NCBI RefSeq assembly: GCF_000425145.1
Contig: NZ_AULF01000003.1
Span: 229,345-293,344, forward strand
From: Pedobacter glucosidilyticus DSM 23534
GTDB lineage: Bacteria > Bacteroidota > Bacteroidia > Sphingobacteriales > Sphingobacteriaceae
Reading direction: 5' to 3'
DNA length: 64,000 bases
In this document: piece after piece, positions 53,089 through 62,819 of the stretch
How the letters are laid out: every line of letters begins with the position of its first letter
Position numbering within the stretch: position 1 is the stretch's first letter
Translations under genes and position numbers: made by a program
Notes under the pieces: model-generated
What the model was told of the DNA's origin: nothing
The model's input: only the letters and a program-made list of their open reading frames with translations
Databases searched by the model: none

Positions 53089-54417
53089 ATGAAAGTAAAA
53101 TCAACAAAATCCCCTATCATAAAACCACGTGTTAATGTAGTTACCTTAGGCTGTTCTAAGAACACTTATGACTCTGAGGTTCTTATGGGGCAATTAAAAG
53201 GTAATCAAATAGATGTTGTTCATGAGGCAGATCGTGTGCAAGAAAACGATATTATTGTTATCAATACTTGTGGCTTTATCGATAATGCTAAGCAAGAATC
53301 TATTGATACGATATTGCAGTTTAGCGAGCTTAAAGAACAAGGAAAAGTTGGAAAAGTTATCGTTACCGGATGTTTATCAGAACGTTATACTCCAGAATTA
53401 TCAGCAGAAATCACCAATGTTGATGCCTGGTTTGGTACTAACGATTTACAAAACCTACTAAACTCGGTAGGTGCCAACTACAAATATGAGTTACTTGGAG
53501 AAAGACTTTTAACAACACCATCACATTTTGCCTATTTTAAAATAGCCGAAGGTTGTAACAGACCATGCTCTTTTTGTGCTATTCCTTTAATGCGTGGTAA
53601 ACACCTATCAAAACCTATTGAAGAATTGGTAAAAGAGGCTAAACATTTAGCTAAAAATGGCACAAAAGAACTTATTTTAATTGCTCAAGACCTTACTTAT
53701 TATGGTTTAGACCTTTATAATGAGCGTAAATTAGCCGATTTAATGCGCCACCTTTCTGATGTTGATGGTATTGAATGGATAAGATTACAATATGCCTATC
53801 CGTCTGGTTTCCCTATGGATATTTTGGATGTGATGAACGAGCGCCCTAATATTTGTAATTACTTAGATATGCCACTACAACATATTAGCGATAATATGTT
53901 AAAATCAATGCGAAGAGGCACAACTAAACAGAAAACTATCGACTTGGTTAATCAGATTAGAGATAAAGTACCTGATATTGCCATGAGAACGACTTTAATT
54001 TGCGGTTACCCAGGCGAGACTCAACAAGATTTTGAGGAAATGTTAAATTGGGTTGAAGAAACCAAATTTGATAGATTAGGCTGTTTCACTTATTCGCATG
54101 AAGAAAAAACCCATGCTTATGATTTGATTGATGATGTACCGCAAGAGGTAAAAGAAGAACGTGTTGAGGCTATTATGGAAGTGCAGCAAGGTATTTCTTT
54201 TGACCTTAACCAGCAAAAAGTTGGCAACACATATAAAGTTTTAATTGATAAAAAAGAAGGCGATTATTTTGTGGGCAGAACACAATTTGATTCTCCAGAA
54301 GTAGATAACGAAGTTTTACTACATGCTGCAGATAATTATGCTACTACTGGCAGTTTTGTTCAAGTTAAAATAGACCGAGCCGAGGACTTTGACCTTTATG
54401 GAACTATTGTCAAATAA
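53089..54417 (+). CDS. rimO: Ribosomal protein S12 methylthiotransferase
   Basis: Adds a methylthio group to Asp of ribosomal protein S12 (Asp89 in E. coli numbering). The 442-residue enzyme has an N-terminal UPF0004 domain (VVTLGCSKNTYDSEVL), a radical-SAM domain with the CxxxCxxC motif (EGCNRPCSFCAIPLMRGK, about residues 155-172) and a C-terminal TRAM domain. The ATG starts 2 bp after the cassette repeat, so the cassette now supplies its translation-initiation region. Confidence 0.96.
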   Translation: MKVKSTKSPIIKPRVNVVTLGCSKNTYDSEVLMGQLKGNQIDVVHEADRVQENDIIVINTCGFIDNAKQESIDTILQFSELKEQGKVGKVIVTGCLSERYTPELSAEITNVDAWFGTNDLQNLLNSVGANYKYELLGERLLTTPSHFAYFKIAEGCNRPCSFCAIPLMRGKHLSKPIEELVKEAKHLAKNGTKELILIAQDLTYYGLDLYNERKLADLMRHLSDVDGIEWIRLQYAYPSGFPMDILDVMNERPNICNYLDMPLQHISDNMLKSMRRGTTKQKTIDLVNQIRDKVPDIAMRTTLICGYPGETQQDFEEMLNWVEETKFDRLGCFTYSHEEKTHAYDLIDDVPQEVKEERVEAIMEVQQGISFDLNQQKVGNTYKVLIDKKEGDYFVGRTQFDSPEVDNEVLLHAADNYATTGSFVQVKIDRAEDFDLYGTIVK

Positions 54418-54464
54418 TTGATAGAAATAGGGGAAATGATGAATTTCTCCTATTTTCGTTTTCA

Positions 54465-56051
54465 ATGGAAGCTCAGTATATTGATTATGAAGAAACCCGA
54501 TGTTTCTCAACGGCCTTAATCAGATACATCAGGCAAGATGCCGATTTAAAGCCTTTTTATAAGCACTCAGCAAATCTTGCAGGTTTTAAAGCCTTGCTAA
54601 CAGATAAAAAAGTTATCGCCAACAGGCAAACTTTGGTTGAGGTTTTAAAGGAGCAATATCAACAAATCAACAACCAATCTGCTGCAACGCAGGCACATAT
54701 CAACCAACTATTAGAAGATAATAGTTATACCATTACAACCGGTCATCAACTCAATATTTTTACAGGTCCGCTTTATTTTATATTCAAAATAGTAACCGCT
54801 ATTAATTTAGCCAAAGACCTTAAAAAAGAGTTTCCTAACCAAAATTTCATTCCTGTTTATTGGATGGCTTCAGAAGATCATGATTTTGAAGAAATTAACC
54901 ATACCTATATTGGAGGTAAAAAAATAGCGTGGAAAAAAGAAACAGCTGGTGCAACAGGCAGAGTAGATACGAAATCCATCATCCAAGCTTTAAATGAATA
55001 TAAAGGAATTTTAGGTCTTGCTGATAATGCTTTACAATTGAGTAAAATAGTTGATGAAGCCTATACTAAGTTTACTAAACTTGCTGATGCTACCAGATAT
55101 TTAGTGAATGAACTTTTCGGAAAACACGGTTTGGTGATTATAGATGCAGATCATCCACAGCTAAAAAAACAGTTTGTTCCTATCATTAAACAAGATATTG
55201 TTGGGCAGCATAGCTTCAAAAATATCTCTGATACTAATAAAGTATTAACGAGCATTGGGATAACACCGCAAGTTAATGCTCGTGAGATAAACTTCTTTTA
55301 TTTAACGGATGATTTACGTGAGCGAATTGTTTTTGAGAACAATCAATATCAAGTATTAAATACAGATATAACGTTTAGCGAGGATGAACTAAATCATGAA
55401 ATAGAAAATCATCCCGAAAGATTTAGCCCAAATGTGGTGATGCGCCCACTTTATCAAGAAGTGATATTACCCAACATAGCTTATATAGGCGGTGGTGCTG
55501 AGGTTATTTATTGGCTACAACTAAAATCAAATTTTGATTTCTATAAAGTAGATTTCCCTATTTTGATACTTAGAAACTCGGCCATGATTGCCAATACTAA
55601 ACTTAAGGATAAATTAAGCAGACTAAAATTAGATTTTAAAGATATTTTCGAGGATATAGATACCTTAAAAGCTCGTTGGCTAAAAATACACTCTAACCAT
55701 GTTTTAGACTTAAAAAACGAGTGGCGAGAGCTAGAATGTATTTTTGAAAGATTAAAATTAAGAGCTCATAAAATAGACCCTACTTTATCGCCAAGTACAG
55801 AAGCTGTAAAAGTAAGACTAGAAAAAGCCATTCTGAATCTCGAGAAGAAACTCTTAAAAGCCGAAAAAAAGAATTTTGCTGACGCGATGAACAATCTAGA
55901 TAAAATAAAATCTGCCCTATTCCCTGGTGGAGGTTTGCAAGAACGGAAAGAGAATTTCGGCTTATTTTATGTAGCTCATGGAGATGATTTTATCCAAAAC
56001 CTAATCCAACATTTTATACCTTTAGATTTTAAATTTACCATACTTATTTAA
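54465..56051 (+). CDS. bshC: Bacillithiol biosynthesis cysteine-adding enzyme BshC
   Basis: Catalyses the last step of bacillithiol synthesis, adding cysteine to glucosaminyl-malate. The 528-residue protein has the family blocks TTGHQLNIFTGPLYFIFKI, PVYWMASEDHDFEEI and RPLYQEVILPNIAYIGGGAE and a long helical C-terminal coiled coil. It indicates that this organism uses bacillithiol as a low-molecular-weight thiol. Its stop codon overlaps the next start by 1 bp (TAATG). Confidence 0.95.
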   Translation: MEAQYIDYEETRCFSTALIRYIRQDADLKPFYKHSANLAGFKALLTDKKVIANRQTLVEVLKEQYQQINNQSAATQAHINQLLEDNSYTITTGHQLNIFTGPLYFIFKIVTAINLAKDLKKEFPNQNFIPVYWMASEDHDFEEINHTYIGGKKIAWKKETAGATGRVDTKSIIQALNEYKGILGLADNALQLSKIVDEAYTKFTKLADATRYLVNELFGKHGLVIIDADHPQLKKQFVPIIKQDIVGQHSFKNISDTNKVLTSIGITPQVNAREINFFYLTDDLRERIVFENNQYQVLNTDITFSEDELNHEIENHPERFSPNVVMRPLYQEVILPNIAYIGGGAEVIYWLQLKSNFDFYKVDFPILILRNSAMIANTKLKDKLSRLKLDFKDIFEDIDTLKARWLKIHSNHVLDLKNEWRELECIFERLKLRAHKIDPTLSPSTEAVKVRLEKAILNLEKKLLKAEKKNFADAMNNLDKIKSALFPGGGLQERKENFGLFYVAHGDDFIQNLIQHFIPLDFKFTILI

Positions 56052-57133
56052 TGGAATACCATATTTTCCCTGAGCAGCAATTAAGAAGTTTTACAGAAAA
56101 TATTTTTAAAGCCATGGGATGTTCTGATGAGCATGCCCAACTAGCTGCTGATGTTTTAATAAAAGCTGATTTAAGAGGTATAGACTCGCATGGCGTAGCC
56201 CGTTTAACAGGATATGTAAGGCTATGGGAGAAAAAACGAATTAATACCAAACCACATATTAAAGTAGTACACGAAACTAACAGTACGGCTACCGTTGATG
56301 GTGATGCAGGATTAGGGCTTATTGTTGCGCCTTGGGCTATGCAAGTAGCTATCAGAAAAGCCGAAGAATGTGGTTCTGGCTGGGTAGCAGTAAGAAACTC
56401 GAACCACTTTGGTATTGCCGCTTACCATACTTTAATGGCTGTAGAGCAAGATATGATTGGCTTTGCTGTAACCAATGCCAGTCCTTTGGTGGCACCAACC
56501 TTTTCTACCGAAAGAATGCTAGGGACCAACCCTATTTGTTACGCTTTTCCGGCAGAAAACTACCCGCCAATGGTGGTAGATATGGCAACTTCTACAGCAG
56601 CTAATGGCAAATTAGAAATAGCACAAAGAAAAAACACAGAAGTACCTAGCGGTTGGATACAAGATAAAGAAGGAAATGCTACCATAGACCCCCACGGATT
56701 AAAAGCTGGTGGTTCTTTACTACCACTAGGCTCTGATAGAGAACATGGCAGCCATAAAGGATTTGGCTTAAGTGCTACGGTTGATATTTTATCGGCAGTA
56801 TTATCTGGCGCTAGTTATGGGCCTTGGGCTCCGCCTTTTGTAGCATTTATGGACCCGCTACCAAATCAACCAGGGCAAGGGCTTGGTCATTTCTTAGGTG
56901 CTATGCGTGTTGATGGTTTTAGACCTAAAGCAGATTTTAAAGCACACATGGATAATTGGATAAAGCGTTTTAAAGAAGCTAAACCTATTAACGAAAATCA
57001 AAAAGTTATCATCCCTGGCGAGCCAGAACTAGAAGCAGAAAAGGACAGAAAAATTAATGGTATACCTTTAATAGAAGCTGTTGTTAAAGATATGAACGAG
57101 GCTGCTGCCAAATTTGGTTTGCCTATTTTATAA
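56051..57133 (+). CDS. Ldh family (malate/L-lactate dehydrogenase-like) oxidoreductase
   Basis: A 360-residue NAD(P)-dependent dehydrogenase of the type II malate/ureidoglycolate/sulfolactate family. RGIDSHGVARLTGY carries the catalytic His; GSGWVAVRNSNHFGIAAYH and MVVDMATSTAANGKLEIA are conserved. Which 2-hydroxy acid is used cannot be read. The 1-bp overlap with bshC suggests translational coupling; malate is a bacillithiol precursor, which makes a malate activity attractive but unproven. Confidence 0.9.
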   Translation: MEYHIFPEQQLRSFTENIFKAMGCSDEHAQLAADVLIKADLRGIDSHGVARLTGYVRLWEKKRINTKPHIKVVHETNSTATVDGDAGLGLIVAPWAMQVAIRKAEECGSGWVAVRNSNHFGIAAYHTLMAVEQDMIGFAVTNASPLVAPTFSTERMLGTNPICYAFPAENYPPMVVDMATSTAANGKLEIAQRKNTEVPSGWIQDKEGNATIDPHGLKAGGSLLPLGSDREHGSHKGFGLSATVDILSAVLSGASYGPWAPPFVAFMDPLPNQPGQGLGHFLGAMRVDGFRPKADFKAHMDNWIKRFKEAKPINENQKVIIPGEPELEAEKDRKINGIPLIEAVVKDMNEAAAKFGLPIL

Positions 57134-57136
57134 ATC

Positions 57137-57559
57137 TTACCGATTTTTAAAATAGCTTAAATACATATCTGGAGTAAAAGCAGCTAACTCACTTTTTTGA
57201 TAATCTTTAACATTTCTGGTTATAATAAAAGAAACAAGCTTGTGATTAACAGCCGAAAAGTTCTGTAACGCATCCTCAAAATCTTTGAAGTCAGAATTTA
57301 AAGAATTCATAATCGTGTTTTTATCCATCTGAAGAACATCTATTATAGTAAGCAGTTGTTTTAACTTTTCAACTATAACTTGATGCTGTGCAATTTTTCT
57401 TAAGAGGTAATAAACGTTACAAATGATAACTGGAGTTGTGAAACCTTTTATCTGCTTTTTTTCACATAAGGTAAAAACTTCTGCGGCACTTTTAACAAAA
57501 GGTTCTCTGTCAAAAAAGAAGTCTAAAATTACATCTGTATCTATTAATACATGATCCAT
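57137..57559 (-). CDS. PIN-domain toxin (VapC-like)
   Basis: A 140-residue PIN ribonuclease. Acidic residues expected for metal binding are visible: Asp8/Asp12 in IDTDVILDFF, Glu in CNVYYLLRKIA neighbourhood less clearly, Asp pair in DFKDFEDALQ and Asp in TRNVKDY. It lies 1 bp downstream of a DUF6364-type antitoxin gene, forming a type II toxin-antitoxin unit. It likely cleaves RNA when freed; the target is unknown. Its stop lies 3 bp from the Ldh-family stop. Confidence 0.9.
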   Translation of the reverse strand: MDHVLIDTDVILDFFFDREPFVKSAAEVFTLCEKKQIKGFTTPVIICNVYYLLRKIAQHQVIVEKLKQLLTIIDVLQMDKNTIMNSLNSDFKDFEDALQNFSAVNHKLVSFIITRNVKDYQKSELAAFTPDMYLSYFKNR

Positions 57560-57560
57560 T

Positions 57561-57812
57561 TTACAAATATTTTGCTTGTAATCTATCTCTTAGCTCTTTT
57601 TTATAGTCTATTTCATTAGCTATTTTAAAACTTCCTTTTAAAGATTTTACTACAGGAGTTAAATGCTCATTTTTTTGACTTTCAGTTTCTTTCGTAAGGC
57701 TTTTAAGATAATTTCCTATGATATCAGACAAGCTACGATTTTTACTTTTAGCATATTTCTTTGCTTTGGCAATAATCTCTTCTTCAATGGTTAAAGTTAG
57801 TTTGGTATTCAT
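57561..57812 (-). CDS. DUF6364-like antitoxin
   Basis: An 83-residue protein with a ribbon-helix-helix-like N terminus (TLTIEEEIIAKAKKYAKSKNRSLSDIIGNYLK) and an extended charged C terminus that would wrap the toxin. It matches the antitoxin family I recall as DUF6364, which accompanies PIN toxins in Bacteroidota. It precedes the toxin by 1 bp. Confidence 0.88.
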   Translation of the reverse strand: MNTKLTLTIEEEIIAKAKKYAKSKNRSLSDIIGNYLKSLTKETESQKNEHLTPVVKSLKGSFKIANEIDYKKELRDRLQAKYL

Positions 57813-57827
57813 AGCTATTTAAATTAT

Positions 57828-57888
57828 CATTACAAATATAACTACTAAACATCAAATACGTGTTATAAATAAAAAACATACACGTGTA
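57828..57888 (-). promoter_or_regulatory. Candidate promoter/operator of the PIN/DUF6364 pair
   Basis: On the minus strand a TATATTTG -7 box lies shortly before the antitoxin ATG. Upstream are a perfect palindrome TACACGTGTA (57879-57888) and a half-related ATACGTGTTAT (57856-57866), about 23 bp apart centre to centre, roughly two helical turns. Such paired boxes suit RHH antitoxin binding. Confidence 0.45.
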
Positions 57889-57897
57889 ATCACAAAA

Positions 57898-57929
57898 AAG
57901 CGAACCTCAGCAGAAGTTCGCTTTTTTTA
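57898..57929. terminator. Intrinsic terminator after lepB
   Basis: AAGCGAAC pairs with GTTCGCTT around an 10-nt loop, with A and T runs on both sides. It ends the lepB-dapB-parAB run before the toxin-antitoxin promoter. Confidence 0.8.
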
Positions 57930-57943
57930 AGCTTAAATGAGAA

Positions 57944-59053
57944 TTAATGAATCCCCATAAATAGTCTATTCCATCTTATCTTGTCAAAGAAAGTTCCATT
58001 TTCGTTCCAGCTCATCCATACGAATAAAGCTTTACCTACGATATGATCCTCCGGTACAAAACCCCAATATCTAGAGTCTAATGAATTATGACGATTATCT
58101 CCCATCATCCAATAATAATTCATTTTAAAAGTATAGGTATTAGATTTTTTCCCGTTAATATAAAAATCATTACCCTTTACTTCTAATTGGTTACCCTCGT
58201 ACAACTGGATAGCTCTTTTATAAATAGGGTAAGTTAAGCTATCTAAAGTAACTGTCCAGCCTTGTTTAGGAACAATGATAGGTCCGTAATTATCCTCGTT
58301 CCATTTCAAATTAGGATCATGAGGGAATATCTCTTGTTTAAACTCCCCTTTTTGAGCTATCATGGGTGTAAAAACTTTCACATTAGAAAAAGCTTTCACT
58401 TTACTGATTTCTGTAGATGGCATGATAAAAACATATTCATCGGCACTAACACGCTCTACATCAGTATCAATGTCTTCTAAGGCTTTAGGGTTAAATTCGC
58501 TACCATCAGTTTTAACGTAATAGGTTGTTTGGCTTCTTTCTGGAATATCAACTTGTTTTCCGTTTACAAAAACAACACCATTATCAATGCTTAAAGTATC
58601 GCCGCCAATAGCTAAACATCTTTTAATATAATTCTCACGTTTATCAATTGGACGATTTAAAGGTTCATCAGCGTCCATAGGATAATTGAAAACCACTACG
58701 TCATTACGCTTTATATCCTGAAAACCAGGTAAACGGTAATAAGGTAATTGCCAACCATCCCAATAAGCTTTGGTACCCGTTACGGGCATCGTATGATGAG
58801 CAAAAGGAAAGGCAATAGGTGTTATAGGTGTACGAGCACCGTAGTTAACCTTACTTACAAATAAGAAATCGCCTACTAATAAGGAGCGTTCCATTGAACC
58901 TGTAGGTATGGTATAAGCTTCTATAAATAAACCACGAATTAAAGTAGCTGCTATAACAGCGAAAACGATAGCATCGAGCCATTCTCTGCCTGCACTTTTC
59001 TTTTTCGTTGGTGTTTTTTTGTTTTTGTTCTTCTCCCAGAATTTAAAATTCAT
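57944..59053 (-). CDS. lepB: Signal peptidase I
   Basis: Cleaves signal peptides at the outer face of the inner membrane. The 369-residue protein has an N-terminal anchor (about residues 23-43), the catalytic Ser53 in PTGSMERSL, the Lys in [13 protein letters not shown] (general base) and a C-terminal [15 protein letters not shown] block. It is longer than many homologs because of an insert between the Ser and MGDN regions, as commonly seen in Bacteroidota. It lies 11 bp downstream of dapB. Confidence 0.96.
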   Translation of the reverse strand: MNFKFWEKNKNKKTPTKKKSAGREWLDAIVFAVIAATLIRGLFIEAYTIPTGSMERSLLVGDFLFVSKVNYGARTPITPIAFPFAHHTMPVTGTKAYWDGWQLPYYRLPGFQDIKRNDVVVFNYPMDADEPLNRPIDKRENYIKRCLAIGGDTLSIDNGVVFVNGKQVDIPERSQTTYYVKTDGSEFNPKALEDIDTDVERVSADEYVFIMPSTEISKVKAFSNVKVFTPMIAQKGEFKQEIFPHDPNLKWNEDNYGPIIVPKQGWTVTLDSLTYPIYKRAIQLYEGNQLEVKGNDFYINGKKSNTYTFKMNYYWMMGDNRHNSLDSRYWGFVPEDHIVGKALFVWMSWNENGTFFDKIRWNRLFMGIH

Positions 59054-59064
59054 GATAATATTTT

Positions 59065-59811
59065 TTATACATTAAAATTGTACATCTCTTTTACAGAGTA
59101 AAAGCCTTTTTTACCTCGTAACCATTCGCCAGCTAAAACTGCCCCTAAAGCAAACCCTTGTCTGCCATGTGCTACATGCTTTAATTCTATACGGTCTACA
59201 TCAGAATCATAAATCACAGCATGTGTGCCCGGTACTTCACCTTCTCTGTAAGACTCTATAATTAGATGCTCTGGACGATGTTGTGTTACATGATTTTCTG
59301 AAGCACTTACATCAACCCACTCTTTTTTAGTTTTAAACTCTTCTAAAATATCTTCGGCAATGGTGATGGCTGTACCGCTTGGCGAATCTAATTTATGAAT
59401 ATGATGAATTTCTTCCATACCAACATCATATTGGTCAGAAAAGTTATTCATCATCTTGGCGGCAATTTTACTGATTTGGAAAAATATATTAACCCCTACA
59501 CTAAAGTTTGAGCCATACATAACAGTTGCATTAGCGCTTAGACAGGCATCTTTTACTTGCTGCAACTGGCCATACCATCCGGTAGTACCAACTACCAATG
59601 GCACTTGTGCATCAATACATTTTTGGATATTGGTTAAAACAGTTGCTGGTGTACTAAACTCTATGGCTACATCTGCTTTTTGCAGATTCTCTAATGTAAG
59701 CTCATGCGTATTGCTTTCATCTATTTTTAAAACAATTTCGTGATTACGGTCTAAGGCAATGCTCTCAATCATTTTACCCATTTTACCGTAGCCTAGTAAT
59801 GCTATCTTCAT
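59065..59811 (-). CDS. dapB: 4-hydroxy-tetrahydrodipicolinate reductase
   Basis: Reduces the dihydrodipicolinate precursor in lysine and diaminopimelate synthesis. The 248-residue protein has the Rossmann loop [11 protein letters not shown], the VVGTTGW motif and the catalytic HH/K block [15 protein letters not shown]. Its start overlaps the stop of the DUF5683 gene by 4 bp. Confidence 0.96.
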   Translation of the reverse strand: MKIALLGYGKMGKMIESIALDRNHEIVLKIDESNTHELTLENLQKADVAIEFSTPATVLTNIQKCIDAQVPLVVGTTGWYGQLQQVKDACLSANATVMYGSNFSVGVNIFFQISKIAAKMMNNFSDQYDVGMEEIHHIHKLDSPSGTAITIAEDILEEFKTKKEWVDVSASENHVTQHRPEHLIIESYREGEVPGTHAVIYDSDVDRIELKHVAHGRQGFALGAVLAGEWLRGKKGFYSVKEMYNFNV

Positions 59812-60419
59812 AATTTTATGGTTAATTTAAGCATAGGAACCGGAGCTTGGTTTATGCCGAAAGAATAAACTGGTGTATAAATAGAAGGTGAAATTTTGAT
59901 GGCTAAATCGTCATCAACATCAAAAGTTGCTAAGCGAGCATCTATATAGGCATCAATCATATTGATACCATAAAAACCTACAAAAGCCAATATACTTAAA
60001 TCTCTATTTCTTCTATAAAAGTCTTTTGCACTGTAAATTTGTACGTCTGAGGCATTAAGGTATTGTTCTAGTTCCTTACGACCTTCGCTTCTGGCTTGGC
60101 TTTCGCCTAAAAACTCTTTATAAAAACGTTGGTTAAAATCGTAAACCAAGCCTATACCTACAAAACCACCATAAACTAATGGAACTTTCCACCATTTACC
60201 GTTTCTTGCTTGTCCCCAGCCAGGGATAATAGCCGAACGTAAAACAGCTTTACGTGGCGATTGTAGTTCTGTGCTATCTTTAAATAAAGAAAAAACATCT
60301 CTATTTAAACGCTGCTTGATAGAAATTTTTGGCTTTTCTACTGATACGGTATCCTTATTTTGTGCAAAACACAAAACACTGCTACCTAGTAAAATCGCAA
60401 AAAATAAAGGCTTAAGCAT
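59808..60419 (-). CDS. DUF5683 domain exported protein
   Basis: A 203-residue protein with a signal peptide (MLKPLFFAILLGSSVLCFAQ) and the DUF5683 domain, recognised by RKAVLRSAIIPGWGQARNGKWWKVPLVYGGFVGIGLVYDFN. Bacteroidota place this family next to parB. Its role is unknown. It is linked to dapB by a 4-bp overlap and starts 1 bp after parB. Confidence 0.88.
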   Translation of the reverse strand: MLKPLFFAILLGSSVLCFAQNKDTVSVEKPKISIKQRLNRDVFSLFKDSTELQSPRKAVLRSAIIPGWGQARNGKWWKVPLVYGGFVGIGLVYDFNQRFYKEFLGESQARSEGRKELEQYLNASDVQIYSAKDFYRRNRDLSILAFVGFYGINMIDAYIDARLATFDVDDDLAIKISPSIYTPVYSFGINQAPVPMLKLTIKL

Positions 60420-60420
60420 G

Positions 60421-61332
60421 CTACCAGTCCAAAAGTTCTAATATCCTGTTCAGGTCATCATCAGATAAAAAAGGAATTTCTATGCTTCCTTTTCCGTTTG
60501 GCTGAACTTTCATTTTAATTTTAGTTGCAAATTTTGAAGATAAATCGTCCTGTATTTTTTGATATTGGAAAGAAACACCATCTGCTTTTTTAGCCAATTC
60601 TGGTTTTTTAGCACCATTTTGCTTGATATTTCTTACCAATTCTTCTACTTTTCTTACTGATAAGTCTTTATCAATAATCTCTTGAAAAATAAACAATTGA
60701 CTGGAAGAATCTTCTACACTGATAAGCGCTCTTGCATGCCCCATAGATAAGTGATTATCTCTGATGGCAGCCTGTATTACCGGAGGTAATTTTAACAAAC
60801 GCAGATAATTGGTAATGGTTGAGCGGTTTTTAGAAACCCTATCGCCCAATTCTTCTTGCTTTAAAGAGCATTCATCAATCATTCTTTGGAAACTTAAAGC
60901 TACTTCTATAGCGTTTAAGTTTTCTCTTTGGATATTCTCTATTAAAGCCATTTCCAGCATCTGCTGGTCGTTAGCGGTACGTATATAAGCCGGTATTTCA
61001 TCAATACCTGCCATTTTTGTAGCTCTTAATCTTCTCTCACCAGAAATTAATTGATAAGCATCTCCAACCTTACGAACGGTTATAGGCTGAATTAAACCTT
61101 GAAGTTTAATAGATTCTGAAAGTTCTTTTAACGCTTCTTCATCAAACTCAAAACGAGGTTGAAACGGGTTAACCTGTATTTGGTTGATTTTAATTTTACT
61201 TATAGAACCTAAAGAAACAGTATTGGTATTCTCTGTAACGATGGGCTGCTGACGCTGATAGGATGTATCCGGAGTATCATTAAGTAAAGCACCTAAACCT
61301 TTACCTAAACCAAATTTTCTTTCTTTAGTCAT
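60421..61332 (-). CDS. parB: Chromosome-partitioning protein ParB
   Basis: A 303-residue ParB. The N-terminal CTPase/ParB motif (NPFQPRFEFDEEALKELSESI, then ISGERRLRATKMAG) and the HTH (RVSKNRSTITNYLRLLKL) are clear. It binds parS sites and spreads along DNA using CTP. parA lies 3 bp upstream. I see no convincing parS in this window. Confidence 0.95.
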   Translation of the reverse strand: MTKERKFGLGKGLGALLNDTPDTSYQRQQPIVTENTNTVSLGSISKIKINQIQVNPFQPRFEFDEEALKELSESIKLQGLIQPITVRKVGDAYQLISGERRLRATKMAGIDEIPAYIRTANDQQMLEMALIENIQRENLNAIEVALSFQRMIDECSLKQEELGDRVSKNRSTITNYLRLLKLPPVIQAAIRDNHLSMGHARALISVEDSSSQLFIFQEIIDKDLSVRKVEELVRNIKQNGAKKPELAKKADGVSFQYQKIQDDLSSKFATKIKMKVQPNGKGSIEIPFLSDDDLNRILELLDW

Positions 61333-61335
61333 GCT

Positions 61336-62139
61336 TTATACTACTTCTTTTTGATCAACCGGACTTTCTTTTGACAAACCATTTTTCTTGATAATCTCAC
61401 GGGCAAGATTTAAATAGTTTATAGCTCCTTTAGAGTTCGCATCATGCATAATCACAGAAATGCCAAAACTTGGCGCCTCGCTTAATCTTGTGTTTCTGGC
61501 TATAATAGTTTGGAAAACTAAATCTTCAAAATGTGAACGCACTTCTTCTACCACTTGGTTAGAAAGTCGTAAACGTACATCGTACATGGTTAACAAAATC
61601 CCTTCTATTTGTAATTCTGGATTTAAACGTGTTTGTACAATTTTAATGGTATTTAACAATTTACCCAAACCTTCTAGTGCAAAATATTCGCATTGTACGG
61701 GAATTATAACCGAATCTGCTGCTGTAAGCGCATTGATAGTAATTAAACCTAAGGATGGAGAACAATCAATAATGATAAAATCATATTGGTCTCTAATTTT
61801 TTCTAAAACTGCCTTCATTTTGAACTCGCGTTCATGAAGATTAATCATCTCTATTTCTGCACCAACTAAATCTATATGTGCGGGTAATAAATCTAAATTA
61901 GGGGTTTCTGTTTTCCTAATAGCTTCTTTAGGGTCAACATCATTAATGATACATTCATAAATACTTGTTTTGATGGTACGAGGATCAAAACCTATACCTG
62001 ACGTAGAATTTGCCTGAGGATCGGCATCAACAATTAAAGTTTTAAATTCAAGTACGGCTAAACTTGCTGCTAAATTAATAGAGGAAGTTGTTTTACCTAC
62101 TCCTCCTTTTTGATTGGCAATTGCTATTATCTTACTCAT
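61336..62139 (-). CDS. parA: Chromosome-partitioning ATPase ParA (Soj)
   Basis: A 267-residue Walker-type ParA with the deviant Walker A KGGVGKTTSS (residues 11-20), DADPQANST and IIIDCSPSLG motifs. It moves ParB-bound origin regions. It is the first gene of the parA-parB-DUF5683-dapB-lepB run. Confidence 0.96.
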   Translation of the reverse strand: MSKIIAIANQKGGVGKTTSSINLAASLAVLEFKTLIVDADPQANSTSGIGFDPRTIKTSIYECIINDVDPKEAIRKTETPNLDLLPAHIDLVGAEIEMINLHEREFKMKAVLEKIRDQYDFIIIDCSPSLGLITINALTAADSVIIPVQCEYFALEGLGKLLNTIKIVQTRLNPELQIEGILLTMYDVRLRLSNQVVEEVRSHFEDLVFQTIIARNTRLSEAPSFGISVIMHDANSKGAINYLNLAREIIKKNGLSKESPVDQKEVV

Positions 62140-62297
62140 CTACCTAAAGTATGCTATATGCTAGTATGTTTGCTATGGTTAAACAGCCATATTTTTGTAA
62201 TTTCGACCTTATTTAACCATTTTTTCATAAAGGGCTAAGATACAAATTTAAACAATATCAATTTCCACACGTTTAGAAGATTTATAAACATACAGAT

Positions 62298-62819
62298 ATG
62301 ACTTTAATAATTTCAGCAACTAACAGGCTGAATAGTAATACGCTTAAAGTAGCAAAATATTACCAAAAAATTTTAAAAGCTAAAGGCACAAATGCTTCTA
62401 TTTTATCTTTAACAGATTTACCTGAAAATTTAATTATTTCTGATTTATATGGTAAAAGAAGTGCTGAGTTCCAAAATATACAACAATTGGTTTCTGCAGC
62501 TGATAAATTTCTTTTTGTGATTCCAGAATATAATGGAAGTTTCCCGGGTATTTTAAAAGTTTTTATAGATGCTTGCGACTTCCCTCAATCTTTCTACGGT
62601 AAAAAAGCAGCGCTGGTTGGTGTATCATCAGGAAAATATGGAAATATACGTGGTGTAGACCACTTTACTGGTGTTTGCAATTATATGAATATGCAGGTTA
62701 TGCCCTTGAAAATTCATGTTACGGCGGTACATAAAGAATTAAATGAAGATGCTAATTTCTTTAATGCCGATACCGTTAAGTTTTGCGATGAGCAAGCAGA
62801 AAAGTTTATCGCTTTTTAA
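62298..62819 (+). CDS. NADPH-dependent FMN reductase family protein
   Basis: A 173-residue flavodoxin-like protein. SATNRLNSNTLKVAKYY is the phosphate-binding loop, VIPEYNGSFPGILKVFIDAC is the flavin-binding motif of the FMN_red family (SsuE/ChrR-like). It reduces FMN or quinones with NAD(P)H; the specific role is unknown. Its stop overlaps that of the convergent BtuF-like gene by 4 bp. Confidence 0.9.
   Translation: MTLIISATNRLNSNTLKVAKYYQKILKAKGTNASILSLTDLPENLIISDLYGKRSAEFQNIQQLVSAADKFLFVIPEYNGSFPGILKVFIDACDFPQSFYGKKAALVGVSSGKYGNIRGVDHFTGVCNYMNMQVMPLKIHVTAVHKELNEDANFFNADTVKFCDEQAEKFIAF

Noticed and set aside
57879..57888. TACACGTGTA as a parS site near parAB
   Set aside because: It shares only the CACGTG core with the known GTTxCACGTGxAAC-type parS; the outer bases differ, and it sits in the toxin-antitoxin promoter. 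Another CACGTG at 53127 is inside rimO.
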